DNA of 64,000 nucleotides, taken from NCBI RefSeq assembly GCF_020564355.1, contig NZ_JAJCRR010000001.1, forward strand, positions 620,001 to 684,000, written 5' to 3'. A program made the position numbers and the translations under genes. This stretch comes from Lachnospira pectinoschiza. Its GTDB lineage: Bacteria > Bacillota > Clostridia > Lachnospirales > Lachnospiraceae. Below the pieces are notes generated by a model, which had not been told where the DNA came from, did no database searches, and saw only the letters and a program-made list of their open reading frames with translations. Of the stretch, positions 33,242-42,400 are shown one piece after another. The stretch's first letter is position 1; every line of letters begins with the position of its first letter.

Positions 33242-34243
33242 ATGGCATTTATTGACGAAATTAAAGAGAGAGCAAAAGCAGACAAGAAGACAATTGTTTT
33301 GCCAGAATCTATGGATAAGAGAACATTTGAGGCTGCTGAAAAGATTTTAAAGGAAGGTATCGCTAATCTGATTATCATCGGTACACCTGAAGAAATCGCT
33401 GAAAACAGCAAGGGCTATGATATCACTGGTGCTACAATTGTTGATCCGTTCAACGATCCAAACAAGCAGAAATATATTGATAAATTTGTTGAATTAAGAA
33501 GCAAAAAGGGTGTTACACCGGAGATGGCTAAGGAACAGATGGAAAAGGATTACATGTACTATGCATGTTTAATGTGCAAGTGCGGTGATGCAGACGGTGC
33601 TGTTTCAGGTGCATGCCATTCTACAGGCAATACAATCAGACCGGCATTACAGTTATTAAAGACAAAGCCGGGCATTGGCAGCGTTTCAGGTTTCTTCTTA
33701 ATGGAAGTTCCGGACTGTGAACTCGGCGAAAACGGATTATTCGTATTTGCTGACTGTGCTGTAAATCCAGATGTTGATTCTGAAAAACTTGCAGAAATCG
33801 CTATGTTATCAGCAGAAAGCTTTGAAGCATTTACAGGCGCAAAGTCTAAGGTCGCTATGCTTTCATTCTCATCATACGGCAGTGCAAAGCACGACAGAGT
33901 AACAATGGTAGCAGATGCTGTAAAGATTGCACACGAAAAGTATCCTGAACTGACAGTTGACGGTGAACTTCAGTTAGATGCAGCACTTGTTCCTGAAGTA
34001 GCAAAGTTAAAGGCTCCGGACAGCAAGGTAGCAGGACAGGCTAACACATTGGTATTCCCATCTCTTGAAGCAGGTAACATCGGTTATAAGCTGGTTCAGA
34101 GACTTGCAAAGGCAGGTGCTTACGGTCCTGTTCTTCAGGGTCTTTCTATGCCTGTTAATGACTTATCAAGAGGATGTTTCGCAGAAGACATTGTAGGTGT
34201 TGTAGCCATGACAGCTGTACAGGCTCAGAACGCAGGCAAGTAA
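33242..34243 (+). CDS. pta: Phosphate acetyltransferase
   Basis: 333 residues, ATG behind AAGGAGGAG. Single-domain Pta of the short type: VLPESMDKRTFEAAEKIL at the start, GACHSTGNTIRPALQLLKTKPG in the middle, and the C-terminal NDLSRGCFAEDIVG. It exchanges acetyl-CoA with acetyl phosphate. Together with ackA 25 bp downstream it makes acetate and ATP in fermentation. Codon use is markedly biased to a few codons, as in highly expressed genes. Confidence 0.98.
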   Translation: MAFIDEIKERAKADKKTIVLPESMDKRTFEAAEKILKEGIANLIIIGTPEEIAENSKGYDITGATIVDPFNDPNKQKYIDKFVELRSKKGVTPEMAKEQMEKDYMYYACLMCKCGDADGAVSGACHSTGNTIRPALQLLKTKPGIGSVSGFFLMEVPDCELGENGLFVFADCAVNPDVDSEKLAEIAMLSAESFEAFTGAKSKVAMLSFSSYGSAKHDRVTMVADAVKIAHEKYPELTVDGELQLDAALVPEVAKLKAPDSKVAGQANTLVFPSLEAGNIGYKLVQRLAKAGAYGPVLQGLSMPVNDLSRGCFAEDIVGVVAMTAVQAQNAGK

Positions 34244-34268
34244 TTAAAGTTAGAGGAGATTAAAAGTA

Positions 34269-35468
34269 ATGAATATTTTAGTATTAAACTGTGGTAGTTC
34301 TTCATTAAAGTACCAGTTAATCAACATGGACGATGAGAGCGTATTAGCAAAAGGTCTTGTAGAAAGAATTGGTATTGAAGGTTCTATCCTTACACACAAG
34401 CCGACAGGCAAGGATAAGTACGTTGTAGAACAGCCGATGAAGGATCACAATATTGCAGTTAAGCTCGTGCTTGATGCACTTGTAGACGAAACACATGGTG
34501 TAATCAAGAACGCTGATGAAATCGCAGCAGTAGGTCACCGCGTACTTCACGCAGGCGAAAAGTATAAGGAATCATGCCTTGTAAATGAAGATGTAAAGAG
34601 CGTTGTAAGAGAATGCTTCGACTTAGGACCTTTACATAACCCTGCAAACTTAATCGGTATCGAAGCTGTTGAAGCAGCTATGCCGGGCAAGCCAAATGTA
34701 GCAGTATGGGATACAGCTTTCGGCGGAACAATGGAGCCAAAGGCTTATCTGTATGCAATTCCACGCGAATACTATGAAAAGTATCATGTAAGAAGATACG
34801 GCTTCCACGGAACAAGCCACAGCTTTGTATCAAAGGAAACAATCAAATTTGCAAATCTCGATAAGGATTCAGCAAAGGTCATCGTATGCCACCTTGGAAA
34901 CGGTGCTTCTATTTCAGCTTCTATCGGCGGTAAGTGCGTAGATACTTCTATGGGTCTTACTCCGCTTGAAGGTCTGATTATGGGTACAAGAAGTGGTGAC
35001 TTAGACCCTGCAATCATCGAATACCTTTGCAATCATGAAAACCTTACAGTATCAGAGATGCTGAACATTTTAAATAAGAAGTCCGGTGTACTCGGTATGT
35101 CAGGCGGAATCTCAAGTGATTTCCGTGATATCAAGGCTGCTATGGATGACGGCAACGAAGTTGCAAAGCAGACACTGGAAGCATATGCATACAGAGTAGC
35201 AAAGTATATCGGTTCTTATGTAGCTGCAATGAACGGTGTTGATGCAATCACATTTACAGCCGGTGTTGGTGAAAATGCTGCATGGTTAAGACCAATGATC
35301 TGCCAGTATTTAGGATATTTAGGCGTGAAGTTAGACGAAGCAGCAAGTGAAAAGGCTGTTGGTGAAGAAATGATTATTTCTACAGCAGATTCTAAAGTAA
35401 AGCTTTGCGTAGTTCCTACAAACGAAGAATTAGCAATTGCAAGAGAAACATTAGCATTAATTCAGTAA
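34269..35468 (+). CDS. ackA: Acetate kinase
   Basis: 399 residues, ATG behind AGAGGAG. ASKHA-fold kinase with NCGSSSLKYQL at the N-terminus, the catalytic RYGFHGTSH motif, CHLGNGASI, and TAGVGENA near the C-terminus. It converts acetyl phosphate and ADP to acetate and ATP. Second gene of the pta-ackA operon. Terminator follows. Same strong codon bias as pta. Confidence 0.98.
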   Translation: MNILVLNCGSSSLKYQLINMDDESVLAKGLVERIGIEGSILTHKPTGKDKYVVEQPMKDHNIAVKLVLDALVDETHGVIKNADEIAAVGHRVLHAGEKYKESCLVNEDVKSVVRECFDLGPLHNPANLIGIEAVEAAMPGKPNVAVWDTAFGGTMEPKAYLYAIPREYYEKYHVRRYGFHGTSHSFVSKETIKFANLDKDSAKVIVCHLGNGASISASIGGKCVDTSMGLTPLEGLIMGTRSGDLDPAIIEYLCNHENLTVSEMLNILNKKSGVLGMSGGISSDFRDIKAAMDDGNEVAKQTLEAYAYRVAKYIGSYVAAMNGVDAITFTAGVGENAAWLRPMICQYLGYLGVKLDEAASEKAVGEEMIISTADSKVKLCVVPTNEELAIARETLALIQ

Positions 35469-35490
35469 TTGTATGTATGGTGTTGGGAAA

Positions 35491-35521
35491 GAGGCTTGCA
35501 GTAATGCAGGCTTCTTTTTTT
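35491..35521 (+). terminator. pta-ackA terminator
   Basis: GAGGCTTGCA at 35491-35500 pairs with TGCAGGCTTC at 35505-35514 (two wobbles), followed by seven T. Confidence 0.85.
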
Positions 35522-35542
35522 AAAAGAAAATGTAATTTTTCA

Positions 35543-35571
35543 TTGACAAATGAAGATACTGTGCGTATAAT
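35543..35571 (+). promoter_or_regulatory. Strong SigA promoter for DUF177-rpmF
   Basis: TTGACA at 35543-35548, 17 bp, TATAAT at 35566-35571: both boxes match consensus perfectly. Start near 35578, leader about 67 nt. Confidence 0.9.
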
Positions 35572-35644
35572 AGACAAAGTGTGAAAAATACATATCGTAT
35601 TTGGTGTGGTTTGACACATGAGATAGTGTGAATTGGAGACAATT

Positions 35645-36169
35645 ATGCTAATTGATTTAAGAAATCTTTTATCTGGTGCAAAGGATGACATGACAGTATC
35701 TGCGCCGCTTGAAATGGAAACATTCCGGACGGCACTTGCAGAATATCCTGTTATGGAAAAGCAGCCTGTAGAACTTGTGCTTACAAGAACAGGCAAAGAC
35801 AAGCTTCATATTTCCGGAAACGGATTTGTGGCTTTGGAAATTCCTTGTGACCGTTGCTTAGAACCGGTAAGAACCGAGATGCATTTTGATATTGACAAAG
35901 ATATTGATATGCAGGAAACTTCCGGCGAGATAGAAGATGAGGAAGAAAAAGACTATATTGATGGATACAACCTCGACGTGGACAAACTTGTTTTCGGCGA
36001 AATTCTTCTGTTGATTCCAGGGAAAACCCTTTGTAAGGAAGACTGTAAAGGTCTGTGCCTTCGCTGCGGTGCGAACCTGAATGAGGGGGAATGCGGTTGT
36101 GACAGAGAGTCCTTAGATCCAAGAATGTCTGTTTTCAAAGATATTTTAAACAATTTTAAGGAGGTGTAA
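35645..36169 (+). CDS. DUF177 (YceD-like) protein upstream of rpmF
   Basis: 174 residues from the ATG at 35645; an in-frame TTG at 35633 is within the TTGGAG ribosome binding site. DUF177 features: PCDRCLEPV near residue 70 and a C-terminal CKEDCKGLCLRCGANLNEGECGC cluster (about 133-155) that could bind zinc. In bacteria DUF177 is nearly always next to rpmF and is implicated in 23S rRNA/50S maturation. Same transcription unit as rpmF, 2 bp before it. Confidence 0.9.
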   Translation: MLIDLRNLLSGAKDDMTVSAPLEMETFRTALAEYPVMEKQPVELVLTRTGKDKLHISGNGFVALEIPCDRCLEPVRTEMHFDIDKDIDMQETSGEIEDEEEKDYIDGYNLDVDKLVFGEILLLIPGKTLCKEDCKGLCLRCGANLNEGECGCDRESLDPRMSVFKDILNNFKEV

Positions 36170-36171
36170 CC

Positions 36172-36351
36172 ATGTCAATTTGTCCAAAGAATAAATCTTC
36201 AAAAGCAAGAAGAGACAAGAGAAGAGCTAACTGGAAAATGAGCGCTCCAAATCTTGTAAAATGCAGCAAGTGTGGAGCTTTAATGATGCCTCACAGAGTA
36301 TGTAAGTCTTGTGGCTCATACAACAAGAAAGAAATCGTTGCAGTTGACTAA
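36172..36351 (+). CDS. rpmF: 50S ribosomal protein L32
   Basis: 59 residues, ATG at 36172 behind AAGGAGGTG. Starts MSICPKNKSSKARRDKRRAN and contains two CxxC pairs (CSKC about 31-34 and CKSC about 44-47), so it is the zinc-binding form of L32. It immediately follows the DUF177 gene and is ended by a strong terminator. Confidence 0.95.
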   Translation: MSICPKNKSSKARRDKRRANWKMSAPNLVKCSKCGALMMPHRVCKSCGSYNKKEIVAVD

Positions 36352-36375
36352 TTTTTATTAGAATCTGCTATTAGG

Positions 36376-36411
36376 AGCTGTGTGCCGGATATCCGGTACA
36401 TGGCTTTTTTG
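36376..36411 (+). terminator. rpmF terminator
   Basis: AGCTGTGTGCCGGA at 36376-36389 pairs with TCCGGTACATGGCT at 36392-36405 (three wobble pairs), followed by six T. Confidence 0.85.
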
Positions 36412-36420
36412 ATTTTTAAC

Positions 36421-36527
36421 AGATGTCTGCTTTGGAGCGAAGGCAAACATCTATGATGGCAGATGAGAAAATGCCTGTGCGGATTTCTTATCGCCGCTTC
36501 ACATCAAGTTTTTTAGAAATGAGGATT
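36421..36527 (+). repeat. Dispersed palindromic intergenic element, copy 6
   Basis: AGATGTCTGC at 36421-36430 pairs with GCAAACATCT at 36443-36452 around TTTGGAGCGAAG. GATGAGAAAAT at 36462-36472 pairs with ATTTCTTATC at 36483-36492. The terminal module TTAGAAATGAGGATTA at 36513-36528 leads directly into the next start codon. The first TGTGAA hairpin is missing. Confidence 0.8.
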
Positions 36528-36529
36528 AT

Positions 36530-37078
36530 ATGTTATATATTATGCGGCATGGAAAAACGGAATGGAATGAATTGCACAAGCTTCAGGGACAGACGGATAT
36601 TCCACTCAATGAAAACGGAAGAAAAATGGCGCGGGAAGCAGGAAAACGGTATCGGGAGATTCATTTTGACATCTGCTACTGTTCACCGTTAATACGGGCA
36701 AAAGAAACGGCGGAACTGGTGCTTGAAGGCAGAGCTGTTCCGATTGTAACGGACGACCGTCTTATGGAAATGTGCTTTGGCGAATATGAAGGAATTGAAA
36801 ACAGCTTTGCATTGCCGGACTGCCCAATCAATCTGGCATTTCAGGCACCGGAGCGTTTTGTGGCGGATAAGGGGGCGGAAAGCTTTGAAGAACTGTTTGC
36901 CCGTACCGGCGATTTTCTTGAAAAGGTTGTAAAGCCGCAGCTTGCACAGGGAAAGGATATTCTGATAGTAGGACACGGTGCAATGAATTCAAGCATCGTC
37001 TGCCAGGTAAAGAAACTGCCGCTTACGCAGTTCTGGTCTGCCGGAATAGAAAACTGTAAGCTGATGCAGCTGTGTTGA
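36530..37078 (+). CDS. Histidine phosphatase (phosphoglycerate mutase-like)
   Basis: 182 residues. Catalytic motif MRHGKTEWN (His about 7) followed by LNENGRKMARE and the downstream VGHGAMNSS (second His) define the branch-2 histidine phosphatase fold, with MCFGEYEG in between. Substrate cannot be set from sequence; relatives act on phosphoglycerate, alpha-ribazole phosphate or other small molecules. Its ribosome binding site is part of the end module of the repeat element. Confidence 0.88.
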   Translation: MLYIMRHGKTEWNELHKLQGQTDIPLNENGRKMAREAGKRYREIHFDICYCSPLIRAKETAELVLEGRAVPIVTDDRLMEMCFGEYEGIENSFALPDCPINLAFQAPERFVADKGAESFEELFARTGDFLEKVVKPQLAQGKDILIVGHGAMNSSIVCQVKKLPLTQFWSAGIENCKLMQLC

Positions 37079-37086
37079 TACAATGC

Positions 37087-37115
37087 TTGATTTTAAGACA
37101 CAGATATAGTAAAAT
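37087..37115 (+). promoter_or_regulatory. Promoter for plsX
   Basis: TTGATT at 37087-37092, 17 bp, TAAAAT at 37110-37115. No FapR-type operator was recognised nearby. Confidence 0.6.
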
Positions 37116-37154
37116 TATCAGATAGAAGACGCTTGGAAAGGCAGGGCTATTTTA

Positions 37155-38183
37155 GTGAGTGAAAAAGTAATCGTTGCACTCGATGCAATGGGTGGAGATA
37201 ACGCACCGGTGGAAATTGTAAAAGGTGCGGTAGAAGCAGTGAAAGAAGAAGCCGGTTTACTTGTAAAGCTGGTCGGCAGGGAAGAACAGGTCCGTGCAGA
37301 ACTTGCAAAATACACTTATCCGCAGGGACAGATTGAAGTGGTTGATGCACCGGACGTTATTGAAACCGGTGAGCAGCCGGTTATGGCAATCCGCCGGAAA
37401 AAAGATTCTTCCATGGTACGTGCGCTGACAATGGTCAAAGAAAAGAAAGCAGATGCATTTGTATCAGCCGGAAGTTCGGGCGCGATTCTGGTAGGCGGAC
37501 AGGTTATCGTGGGTAGAATCCGCGGCGTGGAACGTCCACCGATGGCACCGTTGATTCCGACAGCAAAGGGTGTTTCTATTTTAGTAGACAGCGGCGCAAA
37601 TGTCGATTCCAGACCGTCCTTTTTAGTCCAGTGGGCAAAGATGGGATCTATCTATATGGAAAATATCATGGGTATTAAAAATCCGAAGGTTGCCATTGTT
37701 AATGTAGGTCTGGAAGAAGAAAAAGGAAATCAGCTGGTAAAAGAAACATATCCACTGTTAAAAGCATGTAAGGATATTAATTTTATCGGTAGTATTGAAG
37801 CGCGCAACATTCCAAACGGTGATGCGGATGTTATAGTCTGTGATGCATTTGTGGGAAATGTTATTTTAAAGCTGTACGAGGGTACGGCAAAGATGCTCTT
37901 ATCAAAGGTAAAGACCACATTAATGTCCAGCTTAAAGACGAAAATCGGCGCACTGCTGATTAAAAATTCGTTAAGCGATACGATGAAGTCATTTGATGCA
38001 AAGCAGTACGGCGGTGCACCGCTGATTGGTTTAAACGGACTGGTGGTAAAGACACATGGCAATGCAAAGGCGATGGAAGTTAAAAATTCGCTGTTACAGT
38101 GCGTGAAATTCCAGCGTGAAAAGGTCAACGAAAAAATTATTGCTTCCATTTCGGCAGAAAAACTGGACGAAGCAGAAGCGTGA
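37155..38183 (+). CDS. plsX: Phosphate acyltransferase PlsX
   Basis: 342 residues from a GTG at 37155, since the family begins like VIVALDAMGGDNAP. GEQPVMAIRRKKDSSMVRAL and VSAGSSGAIL are conserved catalytic segments. PlsX converts acyl-ACP to acyl phosphate for PlsY, whose gene is at 61.4 kb. It precedes acpP, the acyl carrier substrate. The ribosome binding site GGAAAGG is somewhat distant. Confidence 0.96.
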   Translation: MSEKVIVALDAMGGDNAPVEIVKGAVEAVKEEAGLLVKLVGREEQVRAELAKYTYPQGQIEVVDAPDVIETGEQPVMAIRRKKDSSMVRALTMVKEKKADAFVSAGSSGAILVGGQVIVGRIRGVERPPMAPLIPTAKGVSILVDSGANVDSRPSFLVQWAKMGSIYMENIMGIKNPKVAIVNVGLEEEKGNQLVKETYPLLKACKDINFIGSIEARNIPNGDADVIVCDAFVGNVILKLYEGTAKMLLSKVKTTLMSSLKTKIGALLIKNSLSDTMKSFDAKQYGGAPLIGLNGLVVKTHGNAKAMEVKNSLLQCVKFQREKVNEKIIASISAEKLDEAEA

Positions 38184-38280
38184 TGATGAATACGAGAATG
38201 TCGTGACATGTAGTGCCTGCGGCAGATGTCCGATACAGATATCAGGTTATTAAATGTAAAGAAGAAAGGAAGTTTAGAAA

Positions 38281-38514
38281 ATGGAATTTGAAAAGTTACA
38301 GAAAATTATTGCAGAGGTTTTAAACATCGATACCGATAAGATTACAATGGAGTCTACTTTTGTAGATGATTTAGGTGCAGATTCATTAGATGTGTTCCAG
38401 ATTATTATGGGAATTGAAGATACATTTGATATTCAGATTCCGGAAGATGCAGCAGAGCATATTACAACAGTTGCCGAAGCTGTAGAACAGATTCAGGCAG
38501 CAAAAGCACAGTAA
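38281..38514 (+). CDS. acpP: Acyl carrier protein
   Basis: 77 residues, acidic, with the phosphopantetheine attachment serine in DDLGADSLDVFQ (about 36). ATG behind AAGGAAG. It carries acyl chains for fatty acid and phospholipid synthesis. Position after plsX and before rnc is conserved widely. Confidence 0.97.
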   Translation: MEFEKLQKIIAEVLNIDTDKITMESTFVDDLGADSLDVFQIIMGIEDTFDIQIPEDAAEHITTVAEAVEQIQAAKAQ

Positions 38515-38536
38515 GACAGCATAAAAGCAGAAAGAC

Positions 38537-38566
38537 AATGAGGCTGTAGGTACAGCCTCATTCTTT
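38537..38566 (+). terminator. Terminator after acpP
   Basis: AATGAGGCTG at 38537-38546 pairs perfectly with CAGCCTCATT at 38553-38562, followed by CTTTG. The U-run is short, so partial readthrough is possible. Confidence 0.65.
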
Positions 38567-38574
38567 GCGCATAT

Positions 38575-38718
38575 TGTGAAGAAGCCATAAATCAAAGCTT
38601 CTTCACACAGCAATTTGCCTCCGGGCGAAGGCAAATTGCTTTATTGCAGATGAGAAATCGCCTGCGCGGATTTCTCATCGCATCTTCGCGACAGTGTCGC
38701 TCAGAAATGGTGATTAAT
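38575..38718 (+). repeat. Dispersed palindromic intergenic element, copy 7 (full, best preserved)
   Basis: Four perfect stems: 38575-38585 with 38597-38607 (11 bp), 38609-38619 with 38630-38640 (11 bp, loop TCCGGGCGAA, followed by TTATT), 38649-38658 with 38670-38679 (10 bp), and 38688-38692 with 38696-38700 (5 bp). The terminal module TCAGAAATGGTGATTA ends the element 8 bp before the rnc start. It serves here as the reference for module order. Confidence 0.9.
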
Positions 38719-38725
38719 ATGGAGA

Positions 38726-39448
38726 ATGATGATGAAACATAATACCGATTTAGACGGATTTCAGAAAATAATACAGTATCAGTTTAACAATATCGGACTG
38801 TTAAAAAATGCGCTGACACACAGTTCTTATGCCAATGAAAAAAAGACAGGCAATTACAAGGATAATGAACGTCTTGAATTTTTAGGTGATGCCGTGCTGG
38901 AACTGACATCAAGTGAATTTATTTATACCGGCAATCCCGATATGAATGAAGGAAAAATGACACGGCTGCGTGCAAGCATTGTCTGTGAACCGACCCTTGC
39001 GATGTGTGCAAGACAGATTCATTTGCAGGAATATATCATGCTTGGCAAAGGAGAAGACTTAACAGGCGGAAGAACAAGGGATTCGATTATCTCAGATGCG
39101 CTGGAGGCACTGATTGGCGCGATTTATCTGGATGGTGGTTTTGCTAATGCAAAAGAATTTATTCACCGTTTTGTGTTAAATGATTTGGAGAATAAGCAGC
39201 TCTTTTATGATAGCAAGACCATTTTACAGGAGGTTGTACAGGCACACGGTCTGGAGGTGGAGTACGAACTGACAGGTGAAGAAGGTCCGGAACATGATAA
39301 GAAGTTTCATGTAATTGCAAAAGCAGGGGATTTATTTGTGGTAAAAGGCACGGGACATACCAAAAAAGCGGCGCAGCAGCAGGCGGCATACAACGCTCTG
39401 CTTCATTTGAAAAAGAATGGAACACAATTTATGCCGAAAGGAAAGTAA
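38726..39448 (+). CDS. rnc: Ribonuclease III
   Basis: 240 residues, start at the first of three successive in-frame ATGs behind GGAG. The RNase III signature NERLEFLGDAVLEL (about 48-61) and the C-terminal double-stranded RNA-binding domain (about 165-235) are complete. It cuts structured rRNA precursors and other duplex RNA. Four bp before smc; rnc-smc-ftsY is a conserved trio. Confidence 0.97.
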   Translation: MMMKHNTDLDGFQKIIQYQFNNIGLLKNALTHSSYANEKKTGNYKDNERLEFLGDAVLELTSSEFIYTGNPDMNEGKMTRLRASIVCEPTLAMCARQIHLQEYIMLGKGEDLTGGRTRDSIISDALEALIGAIYLDGGFANAKEFIHRFVLNDLENKQLFYDSKTILQEVVQAHGLEVEYELTGEEGPEHDKKFHVIAKAGDLFVVKGTGHTKKAAQQQAAYNALLHLKKNGTQFMPKGK

Positions 39449-39451
39449 TCA

Positions 39452-42400
39452 ATGTATTTAAAAAGTATAGAGGTGCAGGGCTTTAAGTCTTTTGCCAATA
39501 AAATTGTTTTTGATTTCCACAACGGAATCACGGGCATTGTAGGACCGAACGGTTCGGGAAAAAGTAACGTTGCCGATGCGGTCCGCTGGGTACTGGGTGA
39601 ACAAAGTGCCAAGCAGCTGCGTGGTTCAAAAATGGAAGACGTTATTTTTGCGGGAACAGAGGCAAGAAAGCCGGTCGGCTTTGCATATGTGTCTATTACA
39701 CTGGATAATGCAGACCATGCACTGCCGGTTGAATATGATGAAGTTACGGTGACAAGAAGGGTGTACCGTTCCGGTGAGAGTGAATACCAGATGAACGGAC
39801 ATAACTGCCGTCTGAAAGATATTTCAGAGCTGTTTTACGATACCGGTATCGGAAAAGAAGGCTACTCTATTATCGGACAGGGGCAGATTGACAAGATTTT
39901 AAGCGGTAAACCGGAAGACCGCCGTGAGCTGTTTGACGAAGCGGCAGGAATCGTGAAATTTAAGCGCAGAAAAGCTTCAGCACAGAAAAAACTTGACAGC
40001 GAGCGCGCCAATCTGGTACGTGTCAACGACATTTTGTCCGAACTGGAAAAGCAGGTCGGACCGTTGGAAAAGCAGTCCGAAAAGGCAAGACAGTATTTAA
40101 AATTAAAGGAAGAATTAAAAATTCTGGATGTCAATGGCTTTTTGCTTGAAACGGACAAGTTAAAGGTAGATTTAAAGGGGCTGGAAGATAAGCTTGCCAT
40201 TGCGGATTCGGATCTGGCACAGGCAAAGGAAAGCTATGAGGCGACCAAGGCAGAGTATGAGAAAGCCGAGGAAGAATTAAACCGGATTAATGAGCAGATT
40301 GAAACACACAATACGCAGCTTTCAGAAAAAGAACTGACAAGACAGCGTCTGACCGGTGAAATTCAGGTTTTTGAAGAACAGATAAAGACGATTCAGGTCA
40401 ATGCAGCACACTATCAGCAGCGTATGACTGCCATTGAAAATGAAACAGCACACAAAAATACGGAGATTGATGGATTAAACAAGCAAAAGGAAGAACTTTC
40501 GGGGCAGCTTGCAGCTTATGGCAGTAAGCAGGAAGAAGCACAGAGGGTCCATGAAGAAATTCTTGCGGAGATTGAACGCATAACGGCAGAGATTGAAAAC
40601 CGCCAGAATTCCATTTTTGAGATTTTAAACGAAAAATCAACGATTAATGCGGATAATCAGAAATATAAGACAATGCTTGAACAGCTCAACATCCGCAAGG
40701 CGGAATTAAGCAGCCGCATTATCCGCGGAAAGAGTGAAGAAAGTGCGCAGGATTCGGTAATCCGCACACAGACAGGACAGCTTGATACAGCCAATGAAGC
40801 GATAAAGAAGCTGACGGAACAGATTGAACAGGGTAATGCGGAGGTTGTCCGTTTAAAAGAGCAGATTGCCACAGGCAGCTCTGAGATTGATAAAAAACAG
40901 CAGCAGTATCACAGGGAAAAGTCCAGACTGGAATCGCTTGTCAACATTACGGAGCGGTATGACGGCTACGGCAACAGTATCCGCAAAATCATGGAATTAA
41001 AGGAACAGCGTCCGGGCATTTTAGGTGTTATTGCAGATATTGTAAAAGTAGAAAAACAATACGAAACAGCAATCGAAACGGCACTGGGCGGAACAATCCA
41101 AAACATTGTTACGGATAATGAAAATACGGCAAAGGATTTGATTGCCTATTTAAAGCAGAACCGTTTCGGACGTGCAACATTTCTTCCGCTTTCGGCAATT
41201 CAGGTGCGCAATACCTTAGAGGGTGAGCCGTGCATGAAAGAAAAAGGTGTTATCGGTGCGGCAAGCGATCTGGTACGCGTTTCATTTGAATATGAAAAGC
41301 TGGCAAAATACCTGCTTGGCAGAATTCTTGTCGTTGACAATATTGACAATGCGCTTGCGATTGCAAGAAAGTACAGACATTCGTTAAGAATCGTAACACT
41401 GGAGGGTGAACAGCTTAATCCCGGCGGTTCCATGACAGGTGGTGCATTTAAAAATTCAAGTAATCTTTTGGGACGAAGAAGAGAAATTGAAGAATTAAAA
41501 GCTGCGGTATCGGCAGTCAGCGCAGAGATTACAAAGTCCAAGGAACAGGTTGCAGGGCTTCGTGCAGAGCTGGCAGAAGTGCGTCAGACACTGGAGCAGA
41601 GCAATAAGCAGATGCGTGAGGAGCAGCTTTCCAAAAACACGGCAGAGTTAAATCTTAGACAGTCCATTAACAAAAAGAAAGAAATTATTGCTTCTTACAG
41701 TGATGCATCGGAAGAGGCTGCAAAGCTGGAAAAAGAGATTTTAGAGATTGATGAGAGTTTAAGCCATGTCAGCGGCAGCCTTGCAACGCTGGATACGCAG
41801 AATGAAACATCACAGAAAGAAATTGATGAACTGACAAAGCAGTTAGAGGAAGCAAAGCAAAAGGAAAGTAGCTATATCGAAAATACGCAGGCAATCAATA
41901 TCCAGTATTCGGCAACAGTACAGAAGGATACTTTTATCAGTGAAAATATTGCCCGGCTTCAGGCGGAAATTGAACATTCTGAAGTGGAAAAACAGCAGCT
42001 TTCTGAGAATCTTTCCGCGACCAATGTAGAAATTGAGCAGAAGCACCGCCAGATTGAATCAGTCAAAGGACAGATTGAACAGGCACAAAAGGATGCGGAA
42101 GCGATACAGGCGCAGGTGTCCGAATACAGAAAGCAGCGCGAAGAAGCTAATACGAAAAATAAGGCATTTTTTGAAAAGCGCGAGCAGTTAAATGAACAGA
42201 TTGCCGCACTGGATAAAGAAAGCTACCGTCTGGCTTCACAGCAGGAAAAGTTAAACGAAGCCAATGATTCCCTCGTGGATTACATGTGGAATGAGTACGA
42301 GCTGACCTACAGTTATGCACTGGAGCTGCGCGATGAAACCATGGAGAATCTCGGTGAAATCAAGAAGCAGATTCACAGCCTGAAATCCGATATCCGCGGT

